A stretch of 64,000 nt of DNA from Candidatus Gastranaerophilales bacterium (GTDB taxonomy: Bacteria > Cyanobacteriota > Vampirovibrionia > Gastranaerophilales > Gastranaerophilaceae): positions 1 through 64,000 of the forward strand of contig CALUQN010000003.1 in NCBI GenBank assembly GCA_944322945.1, read 5' to 3'. A program made the position numbers and the translations under genes. The first letter of the stretch is position 1. The number at the start of each line of letters is the position of its first letter. Shown one piece after another: positions 25,771 to 34,102 of the stretch. Below the pieces are notes generated by a model. It was not told the origin of the DNA and searched no databases. It was given only the letters and a program-made list of their open reading frames with translations.

Positions 25771-25849
25771 TGGGCATGAAGAGACTCGAACTCCCACGCG
25801 TTAGCACTAGTTCCTAAGACTAGCGTGTCTACCATTCCACCACATGCCC
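25771..25849 (-). tRNA. tRNA-Leu (anticodon TAG)
   Basis: A class II tRNA with a long variable arm on the minus strand. The acceptor GGGCATG pairs with CATGCCC; the discriminator is A; the anticodon stem CTAGT/ACTAG encloses the loop CTTAGGA; the T loop is TTCGAGT. CCA is not encoded. It reads CUA. It lies 60 bp upstream of tRNA-Arg(CCG) on the same strand, so the two are probably co-transcribed. Confidence 0.93.
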
Positions 25850-25977
25850 AAATTAAGTTGTCAAAAGATCCTGCGACCTTTGCAATTAGCTGACATCAGC
25901 CAGTCTATCCCAAAATCTATACATTGTCAAGATTATGAAACTTGTATAACTAATCACGTATGTATTGCAAAAAGCCC

Positions 25978-26079
25978 GTCATTCTGAGGGCTTTAGCCCG
26001 AAGAATCTTTTTTATTTAGATACTTAACTAACGCTCAGAAGGACACCGTTTTTAAAATTTTAGCAGAATTTGCTATATA
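25978..26079. repeat. hairpin repeat element with TTTGCTATATA end
   Basis: A dispersed intergenic element. Its outer arms are GTCATTCTGAG (25978-) and CTCAGAAGGAC (-26044), with an inner GGGCTTTAGCCC palindrome. An AATTTGCTATATA box follows at 26067-26079. The same architecture recurs twice near 31.4-31.7 kb. The whole gap 25850-26306 otherwise holds tRNA promoters and one possible 46-residue reading frame. Confidence 0.75.
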
Positions 26080-26089
26080 AGTTCCGAGA

Positions 26090-26230
26090 TTACCTGGCGT
26101 CCGGATGGTTCGATTGAGATAGTTTTATCTCATAGTATTCGTTCTTGTCAATGTCTACACCCATGGTCTTTATGTCACAATAGGTCTTCTTTTTCTTTTT
26201 TGTTAGTAGTTTTTTGTAATCGCCTGCCAT
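26090..26230 (-). CDS. possible small basic protein, 46 aa
   Basis: A minus-strand reading frame of 46 codons beginning MAGDYKKLLTKKKKKTYC and continuing with a mixed acidic/polar part (DIDKNEYYEIKLSQSNH). The composition is protein-like and the frame fills an otherwise empty 230-bp stretch. A TAAAAT lies 6 bp before the ATG, the same arrangement as the leaderless genes of this window. There is no Shine-Dalgarno and I recognise no family, so it may be spurious. Confidence 0.35.
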   Translation of the reverse strand: MAGDYKKLLTKKKKKTYCDIKTMGVDIDKNEYYEIKLSQSNHPDAR

Positions 26231-26306
26231 ATTTTTATTTTATCATGAAGTTCAACTTTTTTTATTATATAATTTTTTATATAATTTTATTGAGGGGATA
26301 TTCATC

Positions 26307-28145
26307 ATGATGGAGTATAAATTAAAAGACACAACCACGGGTCAGGCGTTCAACTATTGGTACCTGATTAAAAAAATCGTGCCTTACATAAAGCCGGTAT
26401 CAGGCAGAGTTTTTTTGAATATTCTGATAGCAATACCGCTGGGGCTTTTAGATGGTGTGGTTGCGTTTGCACTAAAACCTTATATGGATTTGGTAATCAA
26501 CGGTTCGCCTGCCGACAAGTGGGTGTTCTTGGGACACTCGATTCCTACGCAAGCATTTCTTGCAGCACTCATTCCGTTTGCGGTTGTTGCTTTTGCTGTC
26601 CTCCAAGGGCTGCTTAAATATACCAGCAATTACCTCACTGACTGGACCGGCAACAAAGTAGCTAATTCTCTTAAAATAGATTTGTTCAAACGCCTTACTG
26701 CACTTGACCCGCAGTTTTACGACGTAAATTCTTCCGGTTTGATACTTACAAGGTTTTTTACTGACCCGGATTTTGCGTCTAAATGTATACTTGATAACCT
26801 GAAAACTTTTATAGCAACAATCTTTGGTCTTGTTGGTCTTGTCGGCGTTTTGCTCTATAACTCTTGGCAGCTTGCTATAATTGGTGTTACTGTTATGGGG
26901 ATTGCAATGACTCCTGTCATTCTTATCAGAAAAAAGATTAAAACAGTTTCCAATAAAACAATGGTAGTTGGCAGCAATATGACGACTAACTTCAACGAGA
27001 CCTTTGCCGGTAACAAGATTATTGCCGCATACAATTTACAGGACACACAAAATAAAAAGTTTGAAGAGCAGGTGCATCAGCAGTTTGACCTTGTTATGAC
27101 TTTGACAAAACGTGTCGGCTGGATGTCTCCTATCATGTATTTTGTCTGCTCTATAGGTATTGCTATTGTTATGGCTTACGGAAACCACCTCATCCTAACC
27201 GGCAAGATGACTGCAGGCAGCTTTGCTTCCTTTGTTACTTCCCTGCTGCTCCTCTACAAACCGACTAAAACGCTCGGGCAGACTTTGACACTCGTTCAAA
27301 GCGCTTTTGTTATGTGGGCGCGTGTATTTGAACTATTTGATTTGACCCCGCACATAAACAACCCTGAAAATCCTGTTATGCTTAACGGGCTTACAAGCAG
27401 CATTGATTTTTGTAATGTTTGTTTTGAGTACGAAAAAGATGTTCCTGTGTTAAAAAATTTCAGTCTCCACGTCCAAAAAGGCGAAACACTTGCTCTTGTC
27501 GGTAATTCAGGCGGCGGGAAAAGTACCGTTGTCAACCTTATTCCGCGCTTTTACGATGTAAAAAGCGGCTCTGTTCTGCTGGACGGTACTGATGTAAGAA
27601 AATTCGATTTGCATTCGCTAAGAAGTCAAATTTCTTTTGTATTCCAGGATAACTTCCTTTTCACAGGCACAATCCGCCAAAATATTCTGCTTGGCAATCC
27701 GCTTGCGACCGAAGAACAATTGCAGGAAGTCATTAAAATGGCGCATCTGGATGAATTTATAACAACTCTTGAAAAAGGACTTGATACCGAAGTCGGCGAA
27801 CGCGGAACAACACTTTCAGGCGGTCAAAGACAACGTGTAGCAATCGCCCGCGCAATGCTGAAAGATGCCCCTATTGTTATTCTAGACGAGGCAACTTCTG
27901 CTCTTGATAACAAGTCTGAAGAGATTGTTCAGCACGCACTGGATAACCTTATCAAGAATAAAACCGTTTTTGTTATTGCTCACAGATTATCCACTATAAA
28001 AAATGCTGATAGAATTGCTGTTATCAATGAAGGTGAACTTGTTGAACTGGGAACACATGACCAATTAATACATATTCCTAACGGTAACTACAAGCACTTA
28101 TACGAAATGCAATTCGCACACCAGGAGGAGGCTCTTTTAGAATGA
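26307..28145 (+). CDS. ABC exporter, MsbA-like half-transporter
   Basis: A 612-residue fused membrane and ATPase half-transporter that should act as a homodimer in the inner membrane. The six-helix domain spans about 20-330. The nucleotide-binding domain (about 365-600) has Walker A GNSGGGKSTVVNLI, Q-loop SFVFQDN, signature LSGGQRQRVAIARAM, Walker B IVILDEATSALD and H-loop IAHRLSTI. The class includes MsbA lipid A flippases and lipid or drug exporters; the substrate is not determinable. GAGGGG precedes the start. It overlaps the next small gene by ATGA. Confidence 0.9.
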   Translation: MMEYKLKDTTTGQAFNYWYLIKKIVPYIKPVSGRVFLNILIAIPLGLLDGVVAFALKPYMDLVINGSPADKWVFLGHSIPTQAFLAALIPFAVVAFAVLQGLLKYTSNYLTDWTGNKVANSLKIDLFKRLTALDPQFYDVNSSGLILTRFFTDPDFASKCILDNLKTFIATIFGLVGLVGVLLYNSWQLAIIGVTVMGIAMTPVILIRKKIKTVSNKTMVVGSNMTTNFNETFAGNKIIAAYNLQDTQNKKFEEQVHQQFDLVMTLTKRVGWMSPIMYFVCSIGIAIVMAYGNHLILTGKMTAGSFASFVTSLLLLYKPTKTLGQTLTLVQSAFVMWARVFELFDLTPHINNPENPVMLNGLTSSIDFCNVCFEYEKDVPVLKNFSLHVQKGETLALVGNSGGGKSTVVNLIPRFYDVKSGSVLLDGTDVRKFDLHSLRSQISFVFQDNFLFTGTIRQNILLGNPLATEEQLQEVIKMAHLDEFITTLEKGLDTEVGERGTTLSGGQRQRVAIARAMLKDAPIVILDEATSALDNKSEEIVQHALDNLIKNKTVFVIAHRLSTIKNADRIAVINEGELVELGTHDQLIHIPNGNYKHLYEMQFAHQEEALLE

Positions 28146-28477
28146 ATTTAGTTGTAAAAAAATGGATTCAGCCGTATTTGCTGATTGAGTATTTAAAGGA
28201 TTTTTACAAGGTAACGGATTTAACATTTGACGGAGCAACTAAAGCCGCATTCAAATCAAAAATGTTTGGTGCGGTTGAGGATGGCAAAATCGGACTTTAC
28301 ATGAAAAATGTCAACAAATTTTACATCCTGGATGATGTGTCCGGCACTAATCTCAAGGAATTAATCAAAGAAAAATTGAATTTGTCAGATGCGGATTTGG
28401 AAATCAGCACTGACAATGAAAATGCTTTGGCTTTGGTTGACATGGGTAAATCTGAAGCTTCTTTTATAATTAAATAA
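28142..28477 (+). CDS. small orphan coupled to the ABC exporter
   Basis: A 111-residue protein, start ATG overlapping the exporter stop (ATGA), so translation is probably coupled. It has no signal peptide or membrane helix and shows alternating strands and helices (GKIGLYMKNVNKFYIL, LKELIKEKLNLSDADLEI). I recognise no family. The tight coupling suggests a function with the exporter or a product needed in equal amount. Confidence 0.7.
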   Translation: MNLVVKKWIQPYLLIEYLKDFYKVTDLTFDGATKAAFKSKMFGAVEDGKIGLYMKNVNKFYILDDVSGTNLKELIKEKLNLSDADLEISTDNENALALVDMGKSEASFIIK

Positions 28478-28557
28478 TTATTTTTTTTATTTTAGGGCAA
28501 TTTTTTCGATAAAATTTACTTTATATATATAAGGGAAATTTTAATCGAGGTTCAATA

Positions 28558-29514
28558 TTGTTTAGTTTTTGCGCAAACTTTTCATATATTAATCCAATGC
28601 CGATGTATATGCCGTTCGGTAGCTTATGCTGCGGCGGAGGTAATTCTTTCTGGGGAGCTTTTTTAGGCGGTTTTCTCGGTTCTTCGCTATCAAACGGCGG
28701 GTATCAACAGCAATATTATGATAATAATTTCTCTTATGGCTGCGGAGTTTATAATCAGCCAATATTCAACATTAATCCGTTTTCCATGCCGGCTTCAACA
28801 ATGTTTACGCCGTCATATCAAATGCCGCAATTAAACTACAACATGCCTTCATTGAACTTTAATTTTTCAGGTAATTACAATTACATGTATTCACCGTTTG
28901 CTGCAATGCCGGAAAAGGCAGCTGCTGTTACTTCAAACTCATCTGGTGTTGCCGCTTATAATCCGTTCAGCTATACCCCGGAGAAAAAGACTACAGGCAC
29001 TCATTTTGATTCTGATGATTATTTAAGCGGGCGCAGCACTGCATCATCTGTAAGAAGAAGTACAAATACCAGCACAAGCGTATCTTATAATACAAAATCT
29101 AATTTGCCTGCACTTGCTCAATCAGGGTATAATGCGACGTTAGCAAATAAACTTGTAAATATTGCAATGCAAGATAAGAAATCTTCCGGTTCAAAAGGCG
29201 GCGATTGCGCAACTTATGTAAAAAATGCAATTCAAAAGGCTGGATTAGGCAAATATGAATACGGCGATGCGTATGAATGTGCTGATATACTAGCCCGCAA
29301 TAAAAAACACTTTAAAGAAATAGAAGTTGCAGCATCAGACATTCCTAAACTGCCTGCAGGATGCGTAGTAGTATATCCGCGCGGTGATATGAATTACAGT
29401 GACAGATATGGACATGTTGAAATTACAATCGGTAATGGCCAGGGCGTGAGTGATAAAGTCTATAACGTTAGTGCTTCAAGCCGCGCCAGAGTATTTGTAC
29501 CGGTTAGTGCTTAA
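28558..29514 (+). CDS. CHAP/NlpC-like cysteine amidase with Gly/Tyr-rich N-terminus
   Basis: A 318-residue protein. The C-terminal ~120 residues look like a papain-fold peptidoglycan amidase/endopeptidase: a candidate nucleophile Cys in GGDCATYVKNAI (about residue 218) and a His in RYGHVEITIGNG (about 285), followed by a strand-rich end. The first ~200 residues are low complexity: a glycine-rich GGGNSFWGAFLGGFLGSSLSN patch, then Tyr/Asn/Pro-rich repeats like surface or secreted proteins, without a classical signal peptide. The start is TTG with GAGG 7 bp upstream. It ends overlapping the convergent coaE by 11 bp. Fold assignment is by motif only. Confidence 0.7.
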   Translation: MFSFCANFSYINPMPMYMPFGSLCCGGGNSFWGAFLGGFLGSSLSNGGYQQQYYDNNFSYGCGVYNQPIFNINPFSMPASTMFTPSYQMPQLNYNMPSLNFNFSGNYNYMYSPFAAMPEKAAAVTSNSSGVAAYNPFSYTPEKKTTGTHFDSDDYLSGRSTASSVRRSTNTSTSVSYNTKSNLPALAQSGYNATLANKLVNIAMQDKKSSGSKGGDCATYVKNAIQKAGLGKYEYGDAYECADILARNKKHFKEIEVAASDIPKLPAGCVVVYPRGDMNYSDRYGHVEITIGNGQGVSDKVYNVSASSRARVFVPVSA

Positions 29515-30076
29515 AAAATAATTTTCGCACCTGTCCTTCAAGGCTTTCAATAGAGCGGTTGTTGTAAACTACAAAATCTGCTAATTCACGCTTTTTATCC
29601 TGGGACATCTGCGCATCCATCCTGAGTTTTGCTTCTGATTTTGTAAGGTGATTTCTTATCATCAGGCGTTTTAGGCGAGAGCGGTCATTTGAATAAACAA
29701 GAAGCACCTTGTCAAATAAATCCTGCATATTGGCTTCATACAACAACGGAATGCCTACAAAAACAAATTCTTCGTCTCGGTTCTTTTCAAAAAATTCAAG
29801 GATTTTTTGTTTAATAATCGGGTGAACAATACTTTCAAGTTTTTTCTTTAATACAGGGGTGTCAAATACTATATTCCCGAGTTTTTTTCGAGAAATTATA
29901 CCGTCTTCAAGGATGTCATAGGGTCTGAAAGATTCAACAATTAAATCTTTGTAATCTTCAAGCACCTGATGTCCGAAAATATCAGTATCAGCCACTTTAA
30001 AATTATTCTGCATTAAAAATCTTTCAACTTCCGATTTTCCGGCAGCAATGTTACCGGTAATAGCCACTTTTATCAT
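29504..30076 (-). CDS. coaE: dephospho-CoA kinase
   Basis: A 190-residue P-loop kinase for the last step of coenzyme A synthesis, phosphorylating the ribose 3'-OH of dephospho-CoA. It shows the P-loop GNIAAGKSEV at residues 8-17, ADTDIFGHQVL, the family segment LESIVHPIIKQKI, VFVGIPLLYEA and the lid RLKRLMIRNHLTKSEA. Length is normal. Its start overlaps the stop of rluB by 4 bp (ATGA type), forming an operon thioesterase-rluB-coaE. Confidence 0.93.
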   Translation of the reverse strand: MIKVAITGNIAAGKSEVERFLMQNNFKVADTDIFGHQVLEDYKDLIVESFRPYDILEDGIISRKKLGNIVFDTPVLKKKLESIVHPIIKQKILEFFEKNRDEEFVFVGIPLLYEANMQDLFDKVLLVYSNDRSRLKRLMIRNHLTKSEAKLRMDAQMSQDKKRELADFVVYNNRSIESLEGQVRKLFFKH

Positions 30077-30804
30077 TTATTTGATATCCTGTTCAAGAAA
30101 TTTTTTAATTCTCTGATTTGCAAAGGTTTAATAGGTTTAAATTCTCCGCGTTTCAATCCGTCGAGATTAATAGTTGCGTGCTGTATGCGTTTGAGAGTTT
30201 TAACCTCAAAACCTATATGTTCAAACATTTTTCTGATTTGCCTGTTCATCCCCTGATAAAGTGTAATCTGCATTGACGTGTGCTTGTTATCAATGTCCAG
30301 CACCAGTATATCAGCGTAGGCAACTTTCCCTTTTTCGATTTCAACGCCGTTAGCGAGCTCTTCCAGTTGAGCTTGGCTGACCCTGCCGTCGACAGAGACC
30401 AGATAGACTTTCGGAACTTTAATAGAAGGGTGGGTTAATTCATTAATTAAATCACCATCGTTGGTTAATATTAAAAGTCCGGTTGAATCTTTATCCAGCC
30501 GCCCAACTGGTTTGAGATGAAGCATCGAATCCGGCAGAAGATCATAAATAGTTTTTCTGCCTTTTTCGTCATCAGATGTTGTGATATATCCAGCCGGCTT
30601 ATAAAACCTGTAGTACTCGTGTTTGACCGGACGAATAAGCTTTTGTTCAACAAAAACCTTATCTTGCGGCTGAACAAGGTATCCAAGCTCTGTAATTTTT
30701 TTGCCGTTTACGCTTACTTTGCCCTGTTCAATAAGTTCATCAGCAGCACGGCGTGAACACAAACCTGAGGACGCTATATATTTGTTTAAACGGACACCGG
30801 ACAT
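30073..30804 (-). CDS. rluB: rRNA pseudouridine synthase, RluB/RsuA family
   Basis: A 243-residue synthase of the RsuA/RluB/E/F group. An N-terminal S4 RNA-binding domain (RLNKYIASSGLCSRRAADELIEQG) is followed by the catalytic domain with GRLDKDSTGLLILTNDG, in which the Asp is the nucleophile, and the later MNRQIRKMFEHIG motif. The most probable target is 23S rRNA (RluB type), but RsuA-like specificity cannot be excluded. Its start overlaps the end of the thioesterase gene by 19 bp. Confidence 0.9.
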   Translation of the reverse strand: MSGVRLNKYIASSGLCSRRAADELIEQGKVSVNGKKITELGYLVQPQDKVFVEQKLIRPVKHEYYRFYKPAGYITTSDDEKGRKTIYDLLPDSMLHLKPVGRLDKDSTGLLILTNDGDLINELTHPSIKVPKVYLVSVDGRVSQAQLEELANGVEIEKGKVAYADILVLDIDNKHTSMQITLYQGMNRQIRKMFEHIGFEVKTLKRIQHATINLDGLKRGEFKPIKPLQIRELKNFLNRISNK

Positions 30805-31208
30805 CTGAGAGCCCTTTCAAAAACATCGACAAGAATTTGCGGCATTCTTCTGTACAGCTTGCCGGCGTTGTTTATGGCAACAACTTCAACAGAGGCTTCA
30901 ATAAAAATTTTTCCTGTATCTTTTGATTTAATAGCCTGCTTGAATGTAACCGAAAGGTTATTGAAATTTTCAATCCAAGTAGAAATAATGATTTCATCAT
31001 CAAGTTTAGCAGAAGCTTTGTAGCGGACATTGAGATTAACAACAGGCAGAAGAATATCATTTTCTTTAAGTTGTGAAAGGTTATGCCCCATCTGTTCACA
31101 CCAGAGAACCCGTCCCATCTCAAGCCATCTGAGATAAGCACCATGCCACACAACGCCGTAGGCATCAGTATCTGCATAATAAACTTTTTGTTCAAATTCG
31201 TGTATCAT
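30786..31208 (-). CDS. hotdog-fold acyl-CoA thioesterase, YbgC-like
   Basis: A 140-residue 4HBT-type thioesterase. The catalytic signature YYADTDAYGVVWHGAYLRWLEMGR near the N-terminus is intact (Asp plus His of the YbgC group). These enzymes hydrolyse short acyl-CoA or acyl-ACP thioesters, often beside Tol-Pal, but no tol genes are here. It heads the operon with rluB and coaE. A TAAAAT lies 9 bp before the ATG and there is no ribosome binding site, so the leader is at most a few bases. It is divergent from rubredoxin. Confidence 0.88.
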   Translation of the reverse strand: MIHEFEQKVYYADTDAYGVVWHGAYLRWLEMGRVLWCEQMGHNLSQLKENDILLPVVNLNVRYKASAKLDDEIIISTWIENFNNLSVTFKQAIKSKDTGKIFIEASVEVVAINNAGKLYRRMPQILVDVFERALRCPVSV

Positions 31209-31256
31209 AATACATTAATTTTATCACAAAATTTTAATTAAAGAAAGGAGAATGCA

Positions 31257-31394
31257 ATGAAATTTATGTGTAACCTGTGCGGATGGATTTATGATGAAGA
31301 TGTAGAGGAAAAACCATTCCGTGATTTAGGGGAAGATTGGGCGTGTCCTGAATGCGGTGCTCCGAAATCAGAGTTTTCAGCTCTAGAGGAATAG
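31257..31394 (+). CDS. rubredoxin, 45 aa
   Basis: A 45-residue rubredoxin, an iron-only one-electron carrier. Two cysteine knuckles provide the four iron ligands: CNLCG at 5-9 and CPECG at 30-34. The aromatic and acidic core (WIYDED, EDWAC) is typical, although the 45-residue form is shorter than the classical ~52. AAAGGAG lies 7 bp before the ATG. In anaerobes rubredoxin passes electrons to oxygen- or peroxide-detoxifying enzymes. No partner gene is adjacent. Confidence 0.93.
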   Translation: MKFMCNLCGWIYDEDVEEKPFRDLGEDWACPECGAPKSEFSALEE

Positions 31395-31398
31395 TAAA

Positions 31399-31713
31399 AC
31401 TACAAAGGGATGTATATAGCAAATTATGCAAAAATTTTCAAAACCTTGTCATACTGAGCGTTAACGAAGTATCTCCACAATAAAGATTCTGAGGGCTTTA
31501 GCCCTCAGAATGACGTTTTGGGGCAGTATCTTTGTGGGCTTTGCTATATAAGCGCACTACAAAGGAACCTATATACATGTTTCCACCAAATATACTTAAA
31601 GGATAAACATAATGTCATTCCGAACTTGTTTCGGAATCTTACCACCGCAAGACTCTGAAACAAGTTCAGGGTGACAATTTTAGCCATCATTAGTGGAATT
31701 TGCTATATACCCC
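31399..31713. repeat. two tandem ~157-bp repeat units with hairpin cores
   Basis: Two units begin with ACTACAAAGG (31399 and 31557), and a third partial ACTACAAAA starts at about 31717. TATATAGCAAATT at 31413-31425 faces TTTGCTATATA at 31540-31550 and AATTTGCTATATA at 31697-31709. The cores are hairpins: GTCATACTGAG to CTCAGAATGAC (31448-31514) and GTCATTCCGAAC to a matching arm ending GTGAC (31614-31675). The core type matches the element at 25978. The gap 31395-31765 has no other gene. Confidence 0.75.
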
Positions 31714-31727
31714 ACACTACAAAACAC

Positions 31728-31756
31728 TTGACGTTCAAGAATGTTTATTCTAATAT
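31728..31756 (+). promoter_or_regulatory. promoter of tRNA-Pro
   Basis: TTGACG (-35) and TAATAT (-10) with 17-bp spacing, ending 9 bp before the tRNA. Confidence 0.65.
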
Positions 31757-31765
31757 AGACCCAGA

Positions 31766-31842
31766 CGGGATGTAGCGCAGCTTGGTAGCGCACCTCGCTT
31801 GGGACGAGGGGGTCGCACGTTCAAATCGTGTCATCCCGACCA
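31766..31842 (+). tRNA. tRNA-Pro (anticodon TGG), CCA encoded
   Basis: A complete cloverleaf. The acceptor CGGGATG pairs with CATCCCG; the D stem is GCGC/GCGC; the anticodon stem CCTCG/CGAGG encloses the loop CTTGGGA; the T arm is GCACG-TTCAAAT-CGTGT. The C1-G72 pair and A73 discriminator are as usual for bacterial tRNA-Pro. The gene encodes its CCA end, unlike the Arg(CCG) and Leu genes. Confidence 0.95.
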
Positions 31843-31847
31843 TTTAT

Positions 31848-31882
31848 AAAGACCGTCCTAATTTCAGACGGTCTTTTATTTT
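31848..31882 (+). terminator. terminator after tRNA-Pro
   Basis: A 10-bp stem AAAGACCGTC / GACGGTCTTT with a 9-base loop, then TTATTTT. It ends about 38 bp before yidC. Confidence 0.82.
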
Positions 31883-31919
31883 AAAAGATACTATACCGAA
31901 TTAAGAGAGGATTAGGGAA

Positions 31920-33023
31920 TTGGATTTTACTACTTTAACCATTGAAGCACTTAAAATGCTGGCGTCATTTGTCGGAAACTACGGCATTGCTATAATTTTA
32001 TTAACACTCGTTGTACGTTTGTTTTTGTGGCCTTTGAATGTGTCACAACAGCGCTCTATGAGAATGATGCAGACCCTGCAGCCGAAATTAAAAGCTATTC
32101 AGGACAGATACAAAAATAATCCGCAGGTTATGCAGCAAAAGATGATGGAATTTTACAAAGAACATAAGTTTAACCCGATGGGCGGCTGCATGCCTCTTCT
32201 AATTCAAATGCCTATATTCATACTTTTGTATTCAGCTTTGATGAGCCCGCAGTTTATTCAGATTGCCGGTGATTCCCAGTTTTTATTTGTAAAAAGTTTG
32301 GCGACTACTTTGAGAGCCACTGCCGGAATTTCTAATGACGGCGTAATGGGCGCTTCAAAATATGATACATTTATTCTCGGTAAAACTGCAAGAGTTTTCT
32401 TGCCTACTGAAACGCTTGAAAATGTAAAAGTAACTAAACCAAATAAAGCACTTGAAATTCAAGGCGATTTAGTTCCGGGTGAAAATATAGATTTCAAAGT
32501 GAGCCTCGACAATTTGGACTTGAAATTCAGCCAGCTTGACCAAATTCAAAAAGCTGAAATGGCTGTTACTGACGTTAATACAAAAGAAACAGAAACAATT
32601 ACTTTTGAACGCAAAGACGGTCTGCTTGTTGCTTCTGTTCCTTCAGTCGAAGTTAAACACGCATTCCACTTTGATGTTTTAATTTTGATACTGTTGTTTG
32701 GTTTGACAATGTGGCTTTCACAAAAGCTTATGATGTCTATGAGTCAATCTCAGGCTAACAACAGCGACCCTACTCAGGCCGCTATCCAAAAATCAATGGG
32801 CACATTTATGCCTATTATGATTTTGGCAACCTTTGTTATAATCCCGATACCTGCCGGTGTATTGCTCTATCTGATCACAAGCAATATAGTTCAGGTTGCG
32901 CAGACTGTTATTGTTAACAAGCAGATGGATGCAGAAGATGCAGCTAAAAAGGTTAAGGCTAAAGATTCTAACGACAAGGTCATTGATGCTGAAATCGTAG
33001 ACGATAACAAGAAAGGAAAGTAA
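31920..33023 (+). CDS. yidC: membrane protein insertase YidC/Oxa1, cyanobacterial type
   Basis: A 367-residue insertase that places proteins in the inner membrane with or without SecYEG. It lacks the large periplasmic N-terminal domain of proteobacterial YidC and starts directly with the first core helix. The arginine of the hydrophilic groove is in LTLVVRLFLWPL. The cytoplasmic hairpin MQTLQPKLKAIQDRYKNNPQ and GCMPLLIQMPIFILLYSAL are typical. An extracytoplasmic insertion of about 120 residues (about 125-245) precedes the last helices, as in cyanobacterial YidC. The start is TTG with GAGAGG upstream. queA follows after 11 bp. Confidence 0.93.
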   Translation: MDFTTLTIEALKMLASFVGNYGIAIILLTLVVRLFLWPLNVSQQRSMRMMQTLQPKLKAIQDRYKNNPQVMQQKMMEFYKEHKFNPMGGCMPLLIQMPIFILLYSALMSPQFIQIAGDSQFLFVKSLATTLRATAGISNDGVMGASKYDTFILGKTARVFLPTETLENVKVTKPNKALEIQGDLVPGENIDFKVSLDNLDLKFSQLDQIQKAEMAVTDVNTKETETITFERKDGLLVASVPSVEVKHAFHFDVLILILLFGLTMWLSQKLMMSMSQSQANNSDPTQAAIQKSMGTFMPIMILATFVIIPIPAGVLLYLITSNIVQVAQTVIVNKQMDAEDAAKKVKAKDSNDKVIDAEIVDDNKKGK

Positions 33024-33034
33024 CCCCCGGGGAA

Positions 33035-34078
33035 ATGTTATTATCAGAATTTGATTATGAACTGCCGGAAGAATTGATTGCACAGATGCCTGCTGACAAG
33101 CGTCAAAATTCACGTATGCTTGTTATGAATAGGGCTAATCATAATATAGAGCATAAACATTTTTACGATATTGTTGATTTGATAGAGCCAGGTTCACTTT
33201 TAGTTCTTAACGACACAAAAGTTCTGCCGGCAAGGCTGCGCGGTGAAAAAGAGACCGGCGCAAAGATTGAAATATTTCTCCTTAAACAAACCGTCGAAGA
33301 TTGCTGGGATGTTTTGATAAAGCCATCAAAGCGTGTTAAGCCAGGTACTGTGGTCAAAATCAGCGATGAACTTTCTGTTGAAGTCTTAAAAAGACTTGAA
33401 GATGACGGCGAGTGGAGCGTAAAACTTTTATTTGAAGGCGATGTGCTTGATGTTTTACACAGAAACGGAAATATTCCGCTTCCTCCGTATATTGAGCGTA
33501 AAATGCCTTCTGACGAGTTAAAAAAGCTGGATTTTGAACGTTATCAGACAGTATATGCGCGTGATGAAGGCTCTGTTGCTGCGCCGACTGCCGGGTTACA
33601 CTTTACACAGGAAATTTTAAAAAAACTAGCAGATAAAGGCGTTGAGATTAAATATGTAACACTGAATGTAGGGCTCGGAACATTCAGACCTGTAAAATGT
33701 GAAAATGTTCTGGAGCATAAGATGCACTCGGAAGCTTTTGAGATATCGGAAGATACTGCGCGTGCTGTCACAAAAGCAAAAAAAGAAGGCAGAAAAATTA
33801 TTGCAGTCGGCACTACGACTGTTCGTACACTTGAAACCGCATACCAGCAGTTTGGCGAAGTCAAGGCTTGTCACAGCGCATCAGAGCTTTTTATCTACCC
33901 GCCTTATGAATTTAAAGTAGTGGATAACCTTATCACGAATTTTCACCTGCCGAAATCGACACTTTTGATGCTTGTCAGTGCTCTTGCAGGAAAAGATTTT
34001 ATTTTTGACGCATATCGTGAAGCTATTGCACAAAAATACCGTTTTTACAGCTATGGAGACTGCATGTATATTTGTTAG
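33035..34078 (+). CDS. queA: S-adenosylmethionine:tRNA ribosyltransferase-isomerase
   Basis: A 347-residue QueA, which builds epoxyqueuosine at tRNA position 34 by moving the ribosyl part of SAM to preQ1. The conserved parts are FDYELPEELIAQMPADKR, LLVLNDTKVLPARLRG, RYQTVYARDEGSVAAPTAGLHFT (split here only by wording), LNVGLGTFRPV and VGTTTVRTLETA. The family length is normal. It is probably co-transcribed with yidC (11-bp gap). No preQ1 riboswitch fits upstream. The next gene is convergent. Confidence 0.95.
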   Translation: MLLSEFDYELPEELIAQMPADKRQNSRMLVMNRANHNIEHKHFYDIVDLIEPGSLLVLNDTKVLPARLRGEKETGAKIEIFLLKQTVEDCWDVLIKPSKRVKPGTVVKISDELSVEVLKRLEDDGEWSVKLLFEGDVLDVLHRNGNIPLPPYIERKMPSDELKKLDFERYQTVYARDEGSVAAPTAGLHFTQEILKKLADKGVEIKYVTLNVGLGTFRPVKCENVLEHKMHSEAFEISEDTARAVTKAKKEGRKIIAVGTTTVRTLETAYQQFGEVKACHSASELFIYPPYEFKVVDNLITNFHLPKSTLLMLVSALAGKDFIFDAYREAIAQKYRFYSYGDCMYIC

Positions 34079-34102
34079 AGGTTGAGTAACCTATCACAAA
34101 GC

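Noticed and set aside
25978-26079. CRISPR array
   Set aside because: The repeats are few hairpins without regularly spaced unique spacers, and no cas gene is present.
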